Below are positions 17,394 through 23,866 of a stretch of 25,031 bases of DNA, piece after piece. The position numbers and the translations under genes are program-made. The notes below the pieces were generated by a model. That model was given only the letters and a program-made list of their open reading frames with translations. It was not told the DNA's origin and ran no database searches. Source of the DNA: Verrucomicrobiales bacterium (lineage in GTDB: Bacteria; Verrucomicrobiota; Verrucomicrobiia; Verrucomicrobiales; DEV007); NCBI GenBank assembly GCA_021648365.1, contig JAKISY010000069.1:1-25031 (forward strand). Direction: 5' to 3'. Position 1 is the first letter of the stretch, and each line of letters opens with the position of its first letter.

Positions 17394-17421
17394 CTGAGTT
17401 TTTGACTCATGGGAAGCTGAG

Positions 17422-17467
17422 CAACAAGAAAATTCTGTGCTCAGGCGGACGCGGGATTGTCTTGTTG
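17422..17467. repeat. Dispersed palindromic element, copy 2
   Basis: CAACAAGAAAATTCTGTG at the left and GATTGTCTTGTTG at the right; 11 of 13 arm positions pair. It shares AATTCTGTG, GGCGGAC and ATTGTCTTGTT with the element at 13774-13817, in the same order and spacing. The shared ends and diverged middle are expected of a dispersed palindromic repeat family. Confidence 0.6.
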
Positions 17468-17643
17468 AGGGTGTTGTTGGGGGGCGATTGTCTGATGGGG
17501 TGGGGTGTTTTTTTGCAAAAAAGTCTTGCGTAAATCAAAAAAAATCTATCCAATGTGTTCTTGTGAACAGTAAGTATGTGAAAGCTGTTCGCTGAACTGA
17601 AAGGAATGAAATCACAAACAAAAAACGGAAAGGGAAAAATGGG

Positions 17644-18192
17644 ATGAAAATGAAATCAATAAAAACGGTGATGGTGGCGGTATTGAGCGGGCTTGCATTG
17701 ATGGTGGCGACAGTGCCGCAACAGGTGGAGGCGGCGGCTAAAAAAAGCACTGGATCTTCGAATACGGCGAAAAAAACGAGCACTGCCAAGAAATCCAGCA
17801 CTGCGAAGAAAAGCAAAAAGAAGGTGGAAGCTACGAGTAAAACGGACGCGGATGCCAAAAAACTGGCGGCGAAGCTGACGCCGACGCAGAAGAGGAACTT
17901 GCTCACTTTGCTCAATAAGGGCGATGTGGAGGAGCTGTCGGCGATCGCAGAGGTCGGGGAAAATCGGGCTAAAGCGATATCTAAAGCGCGACCTTTCAAG
18001 TCAGTCGAAGAGGTGCGGGAGGTGAATGGTATTGGGGGAAATGTGTTTGCTAATATCGTGGCGCATGGGAAAAACCCGAAGGGTGCGACGGCTAAAAAGA
18101 CCAGTGCCAAAAAACCGGCGAGCGGTAAAAAGTCGACTAGCAAAGCTAAAAGCACGACTAAAAAGAAGGCGAGCAGCAAAGCCAAAAAATAA
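17644..18192 (+). CDS. Exported helix-hairpin-helix (ComEA-like) protein with Lys-rich tails
   Basis: A 182-residue protein. A signal peptide (basic start, hydrophobic VMVAVLSGLALMVATV, cleavage near VEA-AAKK) is followed by a Lys/Ser/Thr/Ala-rich segment (residues ~33-75). A ComEA-like double helix-hairpin-helix domain follows at about 87-140, with GDVEELSAIAEVGENRAKAI and VREVNGIGGNVFANIV. It ends in a second Lys-rich tail of ~40 residues resembling histone H1. The HhH domain binds duplex DNA without sequence preference; in ComEA it captures DNA outside the inner membrane. The flanking basic tails are unusual and should strengthen DNA binding. A 13-codon frame (ATG 17606 with AAAGGA) ends in TGA overlapping this ATG, so coupled translation is possible; an inverted repeat TGTTC/GAACA lies at 17556-17569. 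An intrinsic terminator follows. Confidence 0.82.
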   Translation: MKMKSIKTVMVAVLSGLALMVATVPQQVEAAAKKSTGSSNTAKKTSTAKKSSTAKKSKKKVEATSKTDADAKKLAAKLTPTQKRNLLTLLNKGDVEELSAIAEVGENRAKAISKARPFKSVEEVREVNGIGGNVFANIVAHGKNPKGATAKKTSAKKPASGKKSTSKAKSTTKKKASSKAKK

Positions 18193-18209
18193 AAAAGCTG
18201 TTTTAGATC

Positions 18210-18248
18210 AACCTGTTTGGAGAGCGCCCCTTTCTAGACAGGTTTTTT
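18210..18248 (+). terminator. Intrinsic terminator after the HhH gene
   Basis: AACCTGT (18210-18216) pairs with ACAGGTT (18238-18244) across a 21-base loop and runs into six T. It ends transcription of the HhH gene 18 bases after its stop and insulates the ABC-F gene. Confidence 0.75.
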
Positions 18249-18306
18249 GTTGCCTGATGCCGTGCTTGTAATGTGCGTTTATGCTGGCATCGTGCGGGTA
18301 ACTTTT

Positions 18307-20223
18307 ATGGCTAAAAAAAATCAATCTTCAAATATGACGCAAAGTGCGGCGATTGCGAGCGCTAGTGAGCTTGGCATGCGCTATGGGGAGCAAGTGCTCT
18401 TAGATGGAGCTACCTTGGCGATTCACGAAGGGGAGCGCATTGGCTTGGTGGGGCGCAACGGTTGTGGTAAATCGACTTTTTTGAAAATCGTGGCTGGGGA
18501 GTTGAAACCTGATTCAGGGAAACTGGCTCACCGCAAGGATTTGATCATTGGGTATTTGCATCAGACTTTTGAGCTGGATGAGTCGGCGACGGTGATGGAG
18601 AATGTGCTGTCTGGTGCCAAGCACATAACGGATTTGATCGAAGAATACGAAAATTTGGATGCGGAGAGCAACAAAAGTGGCGACTTGCTGGATAAGATCA
18701 CTCATTTGGATGGATGGAGCTTGGAGCAACGTGCTGAGAGTCTGCTTAACCATTTGCATGCACCTGCGGCGGAGAATCAGGTGGCGACGCTGTCCGGTGG
18801 AGAAAAAAGACGGGTAGCTTTGTGCCGCGCTTTATTGGCTCGTCCCGATTTTTTGATTCTCGATGAGCCGACGAACCATCTTGATACCGAAGCGATCGAG
18901 TGGTTGGAGGTTTTTCTTTCCAGGTACAAAGGGGCTTGTTTGTTTGTGACTCATGACCGCTATTTTCTCGACCGAATCGCTACGCGCATGGTGGAGCTGT
19001 TTAGGGGTGAATTTATTAGTTACCAGGGTAATTATACTGATTATTTGTTGTCGCGTGCGGAGCGCATGGCGACTGAGGAGCTGCAGGAACACAAGCGCCA
19101 ACGTTTTTTGAAGAAGGAGTTGGACTGGGTGCGGCGCGCGCCTAAAGCGCGGGGAAGCAAAGCGAAGAGTCGCATCGATGCCTATTTTGAAGTGGCGGAT
19201 AAGGATGCGCCTGAGCAGGATTTGGATGTGGATTTGATCATTCCTCCAGCGCCGAGGCTGGCAAATAAGATCATCGAATTACGTGATGTCGGTATGGGCT
19301 TTGATGGGCGACGTTTGTTTGATCACTTGGATCTCGATTTGGAGGAGGGACAGCGAATCGGCATCGTCGGTCGCAATGGTTTGGGCAAATCGACTTTGAT
19401 CAAAATCATGCTTGGGGAGTTGCAGGCGGACAGAGGCACCGTGGAGATAGGGAAGCGCACGCAGATCAATTATGTGGATCAGAACCGTCTGGCGCTTGAT
19501 GATAGTAAATCGGTCTGGGAAGATGTGGGGGAGGGCAGCGAACACGTGAGGTTGGGGGAGGAGACCATCAGTTTGCGTTCGTATCTGAAGCGTTTTTTGT
19601 TCACCGACGATCGCATCAATACCAAGATCGAATTACTGAGCGGCGGAGAGCGTAGTCGTGTGCTTTTGGCAAAGATTTTGAAGCGGGGCGGCAATGTGAT
19701 TGTATTGGATGAACCTACCAATGACTTGGATTTGGGCACTTTGAGGATGCTGGAGGAGGCCTTGACCACGTATAAAGGCTGTGTGATTGCGGTTAGTCAT
19801 GATCGTTATTTTTTAAATCGAGTATGCAATGGAATTTTGGCTTTTGAGGGAGACGGTGTGGTCAAATACAATGTAGGGAATTACGATTATTATCTAGAGA
19901 AGCGTGAGGAGAGAGGGCAAGGTGAGAAGGCGAGTGTTGCTGCGGGAGCTACGGAGAGCAAGCAGAAGAAAGCACAACAGCCCGCGCGCAAATTGAAGTG
20001 GGCGGAGGAAAAGGAATTGGAGGGAATGGAGGATGTGATTTTAGCAGCGGAAGAGGAGGCGGGAGCTATGGAAAACAGTTTTGCCGCAGCTGATTTTTAC
20101 GAAAAACACAAGGACGACTGGAAAGAACTGGAAGATGATTTAGCGGTCAAAAAGAAAAATATCGTCGAGCTGTATGCGCGTTGGGAGGAATTGGCGTCAC
20201 TGAAATCTGCTTACGAGGGCTAG
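18307..20223 (+). CDS. uup: ABC-F family ATPase, Uup-like
   Basis: A 638-residue cytoplasmic protein with two ABC ATPase domains and no membrane part, so it is an ABC-F protein acting on the ribosome or nucleic acid. Domain 1: Walker A GRNGCGKST, signature LSGGEKRRVALCRALL, Walker B LILDEPTNHLD. Domain 2: GRNGLGKST, LSGGERSRVLLAKIL, VIVLDEPTNDLD. Between them is the linker with KKELDWVRRAPKARGSKAKS, and a C-terminal acidic/basic coiled coil (WAEEKELEGME through KKKNIVELYARWEEL) follows a Lys/Gln-rich hinge. The linker and C-terminal coiled coil are those of Uup rather than EttA. Upstream in-frame codons reach back to 18247 but overlap the terminator, so I place the start at ATG 18307 (MAKKNQSS). 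The symbol is by resemblance only. Confidence 0.9.
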   Translation: MAKKNQSSNMTQSAAIASASELGMRYGEQVLLDGATLAIHEGERIGLVGRNGCGKSTFLKIVAGELKPDSGKLAHRKDLIIGYLHQTFELDESATVMENVLSGAKHITDLIEEYENLDAESNKSGDLLDKITHLDGWSLEQRAESLLNHLHAPAAENQVATLSGGEKRRVALCRALLARPDFLILDEPTNHLDTEAIEWLEVFLSRYKGACLFVTHDRYFLDRIATRMVELFRGEFISYQGNYTDYLLSRAERMATEELQEHKRQRFLKKELDWVRRAPKARGSKAKSRIDAYFEVADKDAPEQDLDVDLIIPPAPRLANKIIELRDVGMGFDGRRLFDHLDLDLEEGQRIGIVGRNGLGKSTLIKIMLGELQADRGTVEIGKRTQINYVDQNRLALDDSKSVWEDVGEGSEHVRLGEETISLRSYLKRFLFTDDRINTKIELLSGGERSRVLLAKILKRGGNVIVLDEPTNDLDLGTLRMLEEALTTYKGCVIAVSHDRYFLNRVCNGILAFEGDGVVKYNVGNYDYYLEKREERGQGEKASVAAGATESKQKKAQQPARKLKWAEEKELEGMEDVILAAEEEAGAMENSFAAADFYEKHKDDWKELEDDLAVKKKNIVELYARWEELASLKSAYEG

Positions 20224-20307
20224 GCGAGGATAGGTGGATGTGGCAGGGCTGCATTTGAGAGCAATGTAATGCTTGAGTTTTAGGGCAAGTTCATTCATTG
20301 ATAGATT

Positions 20308-20778
20308 ATGAATGGGATTCGATTAATGACAGCGGTGATGTTTTTGGCTTTGTGGTCTTGTGAGACTTTGAACCACAAGGGGGCAAAAGATGAAGACGGG
20401 GCGGATGCGAAGCCGCAAAGTCTTGCGGACATCGATGTCAGTGATTTGCCACCAGAATACGTTCCGAATTTAAAACCGGTGGTGGCGTATTATGTGGATA
20501 ATATTGGCAACAGTCAGTTCACCTTTGAGGATCAGGTGGGAGACTACCGGGTGATGTTATTTCCTGATCATCGTTATCGCTTTGTAGCGACAGCTAAGGA
20601 TAAATCCAAGAGCACTTCTAAAGAAGGTTTGTGGAAATGGCATCGTGTGGGTCCAGATCAGGGCTTTTTGATGTTGGATAATCGGCGCTGGTTCATTGGC
20701 TTCACTACTTTGGATGAGGCGAAGGCGAGCACGCAGGGGGACTCTCGTTCGCATAGGTTGAAATTTTCGAGTATGTGA
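20308..20778 (+). CDS. Small predicted lipoprotein
   Basis: A 156-residue protein with a short hydrophobic leader and a cysteine at residue 18 (LALWSC). The -2 Trp is unusual for a lipobox, so lipid attachment is likely but not certain. After an acidic, disordered linker, the rest predicts a compact strand-rich domain: QFTFEDQVGDYRVMLFPDHR then YRFVAT, KEGLWKWHRVG, GFLMLDNRRWFIGFTT. The pattern of strands ending in aromatic residues looks like small lipocalin-like or META-like domains, though no signature lets me name it. It is 84 bases after the ABC-F gene on the same strand, and a structured RNA follows it. Confidence 0.65.
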   Translation: MNGIRLMTAVMFLALWSCETLNHKGAKDEDGADAKPQSLADIDVSDLPPEYVPNLKPVVAYYVDNIGNSQFTFEDQVGDYRVMLFPDHRYRFVATAKDKSKSTSKEGLWKWHRVGPDQGFLMLDNRRWFIGFTTLDEAKASTQGDSRSHRLKFSSM

Positions 20779-20840
20779 GCGAGCGTGTATGACACAAAAT
20801 AGGCTTGTTTTTTGAGTTTTTGAGCTTAAACTGTATATAA

Positions 20841-20934
20841 GCATCAGGAGTGGTTTTGCTCGAAAGAGTGAAATCCGGCAACCTGGCAATGGAGAAGCCA
20901 AGGTGCCTTGGAAACAGAAATGTTTCCGATGTGC
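20841..20934 (+). ncRNA. SAM-I-clan riboswitch-like aptamer
   Basis: The order of conserved parts matches the SAM-I (S-box) core. P1 is GCATC (20841-20845) with GATGT (20928-20932), followed by AGGAGTGG as in the SAM-I J1/2 and P2 start. P2 is a short stem, GCTC-GAAA-GAGT (20858-20869), then TGAAATCC closing the kink-turn side. P3 is GGCAACCTGGC (20877-20887) with GCCAAGGTGCC (20897-20907), containing the invariant GCAACC and GGTGCC that hold SAM. P4 is GGAAACA-GAAA-TGTTTCC (20910-20927), perfect. Unlike the standard form, P2 ends in a GAAA tetraloop that could not form the usual pseudoknot, and J3/4 is only two bases. The fold is my reading by eye. Confidence 0.7.
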
Positions 20935-21008
20935 GAGTAGTTTTGTTTGTGAAAGCAAGGTGAGCTCGAACAGTAATTCTCCAGTGGAGCGAAAAGGAAT
21001 TTTCGATG

Positions 21009-21040
21009 ACCGCCGATCTTGATGGAACGGCGGTTTTTTT
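21009..21040 (+). terminator. Intrinsic terminator downstream of the riboswitch-like RNA
   Basis: ACCGCCG (21009-21015) pairs with CGGCGGT (21028-21034) across a 12-base loop, followed by seven T. It stands ~75 bases after the aptamer and before the next + strand gene, where an expression platform would be. The stretch between also holds CTCCA/TGGAG and AATTC/GAATT pairings. I could not identify a convincing antiterminator. Confidence 0.8.
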
Positions 21041-21106
21041 GTGTTCTTTTTTGTCCTTCACCTAGGACTGATGTGATTGGAGAAAATCAAAACTGATCAC
21101 AACAAC

Positions 21107-21394
21107 ATGACATACGAAGACATATTACAAGGATCTAGCAGGGCTCGAAACAGCTCTAAAGCGCAAGCTCAGGTGGCTGGTTCGATAGAAAAAACAGCAG
21201 GAGTTCGCCTCGCTGTGCGAGTCGATCGCAATAATCCAGATCATCACTTGTGGAATAATCGTGGCACTTGGTGGTGTCATTTTACATTGCACAAAGCTGA
21301 CTACACAGCGCAGCGGGTGCGGGTATCGCTCAAAACTCGGGATCAACAGGAGGCTAGAGAGAGGCGAGATGAAGTGCTAGCGGCGATTGCTTGA
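21107..21394 (+). CDS. Small protein resembling an integrase arm-binding N-terminus
   Basis: A 95-residue protein from ATG 21107; a TTG at 21077 would give 105 residues, and neither start has a good ribosome binding site. The C-terminal half reads LWNNRGTWWCHFTLHKADYT, then RVRVSLKTRDQQEARERRDE. The pattern G-x-W-W then strand then R-x-SLKT-x-D-x-x-EAR-x-x-RDE resembles the N-terminal arm-type DNA-binding or SAM-like part of tyrosine recombinases, but no catalytic domain follows. It could be a truncated integrase or a stand-alone regulator. It is the first + strand gene after the riboswitch-like RNA and its terminator, and has no visible link to methionine metabolism. Confidence 0.5.
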   Translation: MTYEDILQGSSRARNSSKAQAQVAGSIEKTAGVRLAVRVDRNNPDHHLWNNRGTWWCHFTLHKADYTAQRVRVSLKTRDQQEARERRDEVLAAIA

Positions 21395-21459
21395 GGAGAT
21401 TTAGCTTCGTAGATGAAGGGTTGAAGTCGGCGGATTCAGTGACAAGTTGATTTCAAATT

Positions 21460-21963
21460 ATGTTAGCGCCTTTTGAATCAGCTGGAAAACTACTCGGGAC
21501 CGATTGCCCATTACGAACTACCATCATCGCTGGTGCCTCGGATCTGCCAGACGGGGAATATGTCTTTCTCGATACCTATTGCACTGACAACAAGTGTGAT
21601 TGCCGAAAAACGATCATTCAGGTTTTTCATGAGGATCTACTCGTATCTATCCTCAGTTTCGGTTGGGAGAGTCCGAAGTTCTACTTACGCTGGCTGCATA
21701 ATACTCAGGATCGTGAGTTTGCGAAAGAGATGAGTGGACTGAGCATTGATCATTCTAGTCCGAACCGAGTAGCCCCAGAGGCGATGTTGTCTTTGGTCGA
21801 TCATCTCATGGATGAAACGTGGATTTCCGTGCTCAAGGGGAACTACAAGCAGATCAGGAAAACGATCAGACCTGATAACATCATTCGCATGGTTCCCAAA
21901 ATCTCTCGCAACTCTCCATGCTCTTGTGGCAGTGGGAAAAAGCATAAGAACTGCTGTTTGTGA
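21460..21963 (+). CDS. SEC-C zinc-motif protein
   Basis: A 167-residue cytoplasmic protein ending in a textbook SEC-C motif (SPCSCGSGKKHKNCC), the zinc-binding tail also found at the end of SecA and of many small accessory proteins. The N-terminal part contains a second Cys cluster (TYCTDNKCDCRKTIIQVF), seen in a family of small SEC-C proteins of unknown function, then LVSILSFGWESPKFYLRW. The body is otherwise mixed alpha/beta with no enzymatic motif. It stands alone, 65 bases after the previous gene. Zinc binding is well supported; the function is unknown. Confidence 0.75.
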   Translation: MLAPFESAGKLLGTDCPLRTTIIAGASDLPDGEYVFLDTYCTDNKCDCRKTIIQVFHEDLLVSILSFGWESPKFYLRWLHNTQDREFAKEMSGLSIDHSSPNRVAPEAMLSLVDHLMDETWISVLKGNYKQIRKTIRPDNIIRMVPKISRNSPCSCGSGKKHKNCCL

Positions 21964-22045
21964 AAAGCCTTTCTGGAATCTAGTGCTCGAGTAGGATCAC
22001 CCAGTCTCGTTGTTTGAGTGATGGGTGTGGAAAACTTAGTTTCAA

Positions 22046-22258
22046 GGGGTCGCACCCCACGAGTTATAAAGAGGCACACCCCATGCAGAAATTTTGATCA
22101 CGACCAAGATTCCCCAAAGAAACTGATCAGCAATGTAAAACAGCTTTTTAAGCTGTCCTTCTCATGAATTGACCTTCCGAGGAAGGCGCAAATTTCACCT
22201 ATCTTCGCCAGCCGCGAGATAATCAAAACAACTTTCGTGTGCTGCGTCAATTCGCAGC
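22046..22258. repeat. Cluster of four perfect hairpins in a gene-free stretch
   Basis: The 319 bases between the SEC-C gene and the RHS remnant hold no convincing gene but four perfect hairpins in a row: GGGGT-CGC-ACCCC (22046-22058), ACAGCTT-TTT-AAGCTGT (22140-22156), CCTTC-CGAG-GAAGG (22173-22186), GCTGCG-TCAATT-CGCAGC (22241-22258). A wider CACCCA/TGGGTG pair lies just before. None is followed by a clean T-tract. This could be mobile-element ends or a structured RNA. Confidence 0.45.
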
Positions 22259-22282
22259 TTCGCAACTTTTCAAACATTCTTC

Positions 22283-23068
22283 TTGCCAAAACTTTGCCAG
22301 CTTAGTATAAAATTCATCACACCTAGACATCACCAAACAAGCGTGCCCCAAACCACACACAACTTAGACACAGCCTCCAGCGCACACTCCGTGTATGTCA
22401 TGTCTATGCAGACCTTGTTACAATCCCTGCTACAGTTACGATTGGCCTTCACCCAGCGAAAAGCGCACCACTCTTCCTTCACCTATGGCTATGACAACAT
22501 TGCCGATCCGAGGGGCTTCATTCCTGACACCGCTCCCACTCTCGCGACTCGCAAGGCTCATTTGCATTGCTTCTGCATCTACGACGCAAACACTCAAACC
22601 TACTTCATCGTCGCCCTCATCACGATTGCTCGACAAGATGGACGAACTAAGGGTAACTACGACAACGTTCGAAAGACATATTACGCCTTTAGGTATTATA
22701 TGCCGGAAACGGGTCGGTGGGCGTCAAGGGATCCGATTGGGGAGGATGGAGGAATTAATCTTTACAACTTTGTTGGGAACGATGGGGTGAATAAAACGGA
22801 TTATTTGGGGCTGCTCAAATACATTCACAAATATACGGCGACATCATCCGGTGATTGCATTTGTGATAAGGATAATAAAACAGTTAAAAGTAGCGCTTCA
22901 GCTACCGCTAGTATTACGAAAGAGCTCACAAATAGAAGTGTCAATCCTAAAAATGTCACTAAAGTGCTTAATGACGCAAGAGCACAAGCTAAAGCTGACT
23001 GCCCTAAGGGAAGCACTTATAAAGAAAAAAAGAGTAGCACGAGTCAAGATGTCAAACCTGTTAAATAA
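22283..23068 (+). pseudogene. Eroded RHS-repeat protein C-terminal tip with variable tail
   Basis: The open frame covers 261 codons from a TTG. The first ~60 residues look like nothing known, then SSFTYGYDNIADPR resembles an RHS/YD unit, and from about residue 133 the RHS-associated core is clear: FRYYMPETGRWASRDPIGE then GINLYNFVGNDGVNKTDYLGL. After this core, the 85-residue tail (KYIHKYTATSSGDCICDKDN onward) is Ser/Thr/Lys-rich, more AT-rich than the core, and ends in TSQDVKPVK. In RHS proteins the segment after this core is the exchangeable toxin tip. The thousands of residues of RHS barrel expected upstream are absent, so this is an orphan tip or relic rather than a working secreted protein. 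Its stop overlaps the next gene by 20 bases. Confidence 0.65.
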
Positions 23069-23387
23069 AAAAATAGTAATCTTTCTATTTTTAGTATTCA
23101 CATTTGGTGAGTTCACTTTTAGTGAAGACGCTGCTACAATATGGAACCATAAATATGATTATACAGTAACTTTTGTTGACACTAAGTATCCAAATAATAA
23201 AAAAACCTTATCTATAAGTTTAGTTTTTGTGAAATATTCTGAGAAAAGTGATCAGAAAATATTGTATTCATTAAGAGAGAACTTGCGTAAAATTGCTATT
23301 CTGCAGTGTAGCAGCAAAAAACAATATAAAGAACTGGATTTAAAATCTAATGTAGATATTTCGTCAGAGAGAAAGGGGGCAGGATAA
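23049..23387 (+). CDS. Small exported protein overlapping the RHS tip, candidate immunity protein
   Basis: A 112-residue protein from ATG 23049, inside the last codons of the RHS tip in another frame. The start MSNLLNKKIVIFLFLVFTFG is a signal peptide with likely cleavage near TFS-EDA. The mature part predicts beta strands (YDYTVTFVDTKYP, TLSISLVFVKYS) followed by a helix (ILYSLRENLRKIAIL) and a Lys/Ser-rich end. The very AT-rich composition matches the RHS tail and contrasts with genes before 22000. Genes placed directly after RHS tips normally encode the cognate immunity protein; an exported one would neutralise a toxin acting in the periplasm. I see no family motif, so this rests on position. 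A start upstream of 23049 would run through the RHS coding region. Confidence 0.55.
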   Translation: MSNLLNKKIVIFLFLVFTFGEFTFSEDAATIWNHKYDYTVTFVDTKYPNNKKTLSISLVFVKYSEKSDQKILYSLRENLRKIAILQCSSKKQYKELDLKSNVDISSERKGAG

Positions 23388-23420
23388 AATTCTAGGAGAA
23401 AGGTGAAAAGGAAAAGGGGG

Positions 23421-23476
23421 AAAGATAACATGGGGTTAAGTCTGGCAGTTCGGATGCCGATCTGCCAGGATGTTGG
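23421..23476 (+). repeat. 56-nt hairpin-bearing direct repeat, copy 1
   Basis: Begins AAAGATAACATGGGGTTAAG and ends GATGTTGG. The middle folds into CTGGCAG (23442-23448) with CTGCCAG (23462-23468), and inside that TCGG with CCGA around ATG. A copy with four differences lies at 23774-23829 next to an IS110 transposase gene. No transposase follows this copy. Confidence 0.75.
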
Positions 23477-23569
23477 AGTGCTAAAAGTATTGGTCAGCAG
23501 GAGGCTGGTGTGACGAAAAAAGTGTGTCCTTATAAAAGAACTGGAGAGTGGTGAGAGGGTGAAGTTAGT

Positions 23570-23767
23570 ATGAAGAGGAGCATAAATAATATCGAGGGGT
23601 TAACATTAAGAGAAAGCATTGTATGTGGATTGATAGGAGTGTTTTATATGGAATTCGTGATCCCAATTATAAATGAACAAAATTTGGGATGGACAGGAAC
23701 ATTAGTAGTATTCATTTCGGTGGTCTACGTATCTAGATTTCTTATTAAATTAATAAACATGTTTTGA
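23570..23767 (+). CDS. 65-residue predicted membrane protein
   Basis: A short gene with a purine-rich sequence (GAGAGGGTGAAG) before ATG 23570. The peptide has a charged start (MKRSINNIEG) and two likely membrane helices: ESIVCGLIGVFYMEFVIPII and TGTLVVFISVVYVSRFLIKL. No family is recognised. It is AT-rich like the preceding candidate immunity gene and is bracketed by the two 56-nt repeats, so it may belong to the RHS cassette (a second immunity or orphan gene) or to DNA trapped between two IS scars. Confidence 0.5.
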   Translation: MKRSINNIEGLTLRESIVCGLIGVFYMEFVIPIINEQNLGWTGTLVVFISVVYVSRFLIKLINMF

Positions 23768-23773
23768 ATAAGA

Positions 23774-23829
23774 AAAGATAACATGGGGTTAAGTCTGGCA
23801 ATTCGGAGACCGATCTGCCAAGATGTTGG
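23774..23829 (+). repeat. 56-nt hairpin-bearing direct repeat, copy 2 (IS110 left end)
   Basis: Matches the 23421 copy at 52 of 56 positions. The stem ends become TGGCA/TGCCA and the inner loop changes from ATG to AGA. It ends 37 bases before the transposase ATG, which is where IS110-group elements carry the non-coding left end that gives rise to the bridge RNA. Confidence 0.7.
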
Positions 23830-23866
23830 GTGAAATATTAACCCTACAAGAAAGGACTCAACCACC

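Noticed and set aside
17535..18185. 216-codon - strand frame rich in Leu, Phe and Val opposite the HhH gene
   Set aside because: It is the antisense of Lys/Ala/Ser repeats (AAG to CTT, GCN to NGC); the low-complexity hydrophobic sequence is an artefact.
20841..20940. Cobalamin riboswitch
   Set aside because: GTGAAATCCGG resembles part of the B12 aptamer, but the B12 box and the AGGGAA element are missing, while the paired GCAACC/GGTGCC fit SAM-I.
22098..22289. 63-codon - strand frame across the hairpin cluster
   Set aside because: It is built on palindromic sequence, lacks a ribosome binding site and resembles nothing known.
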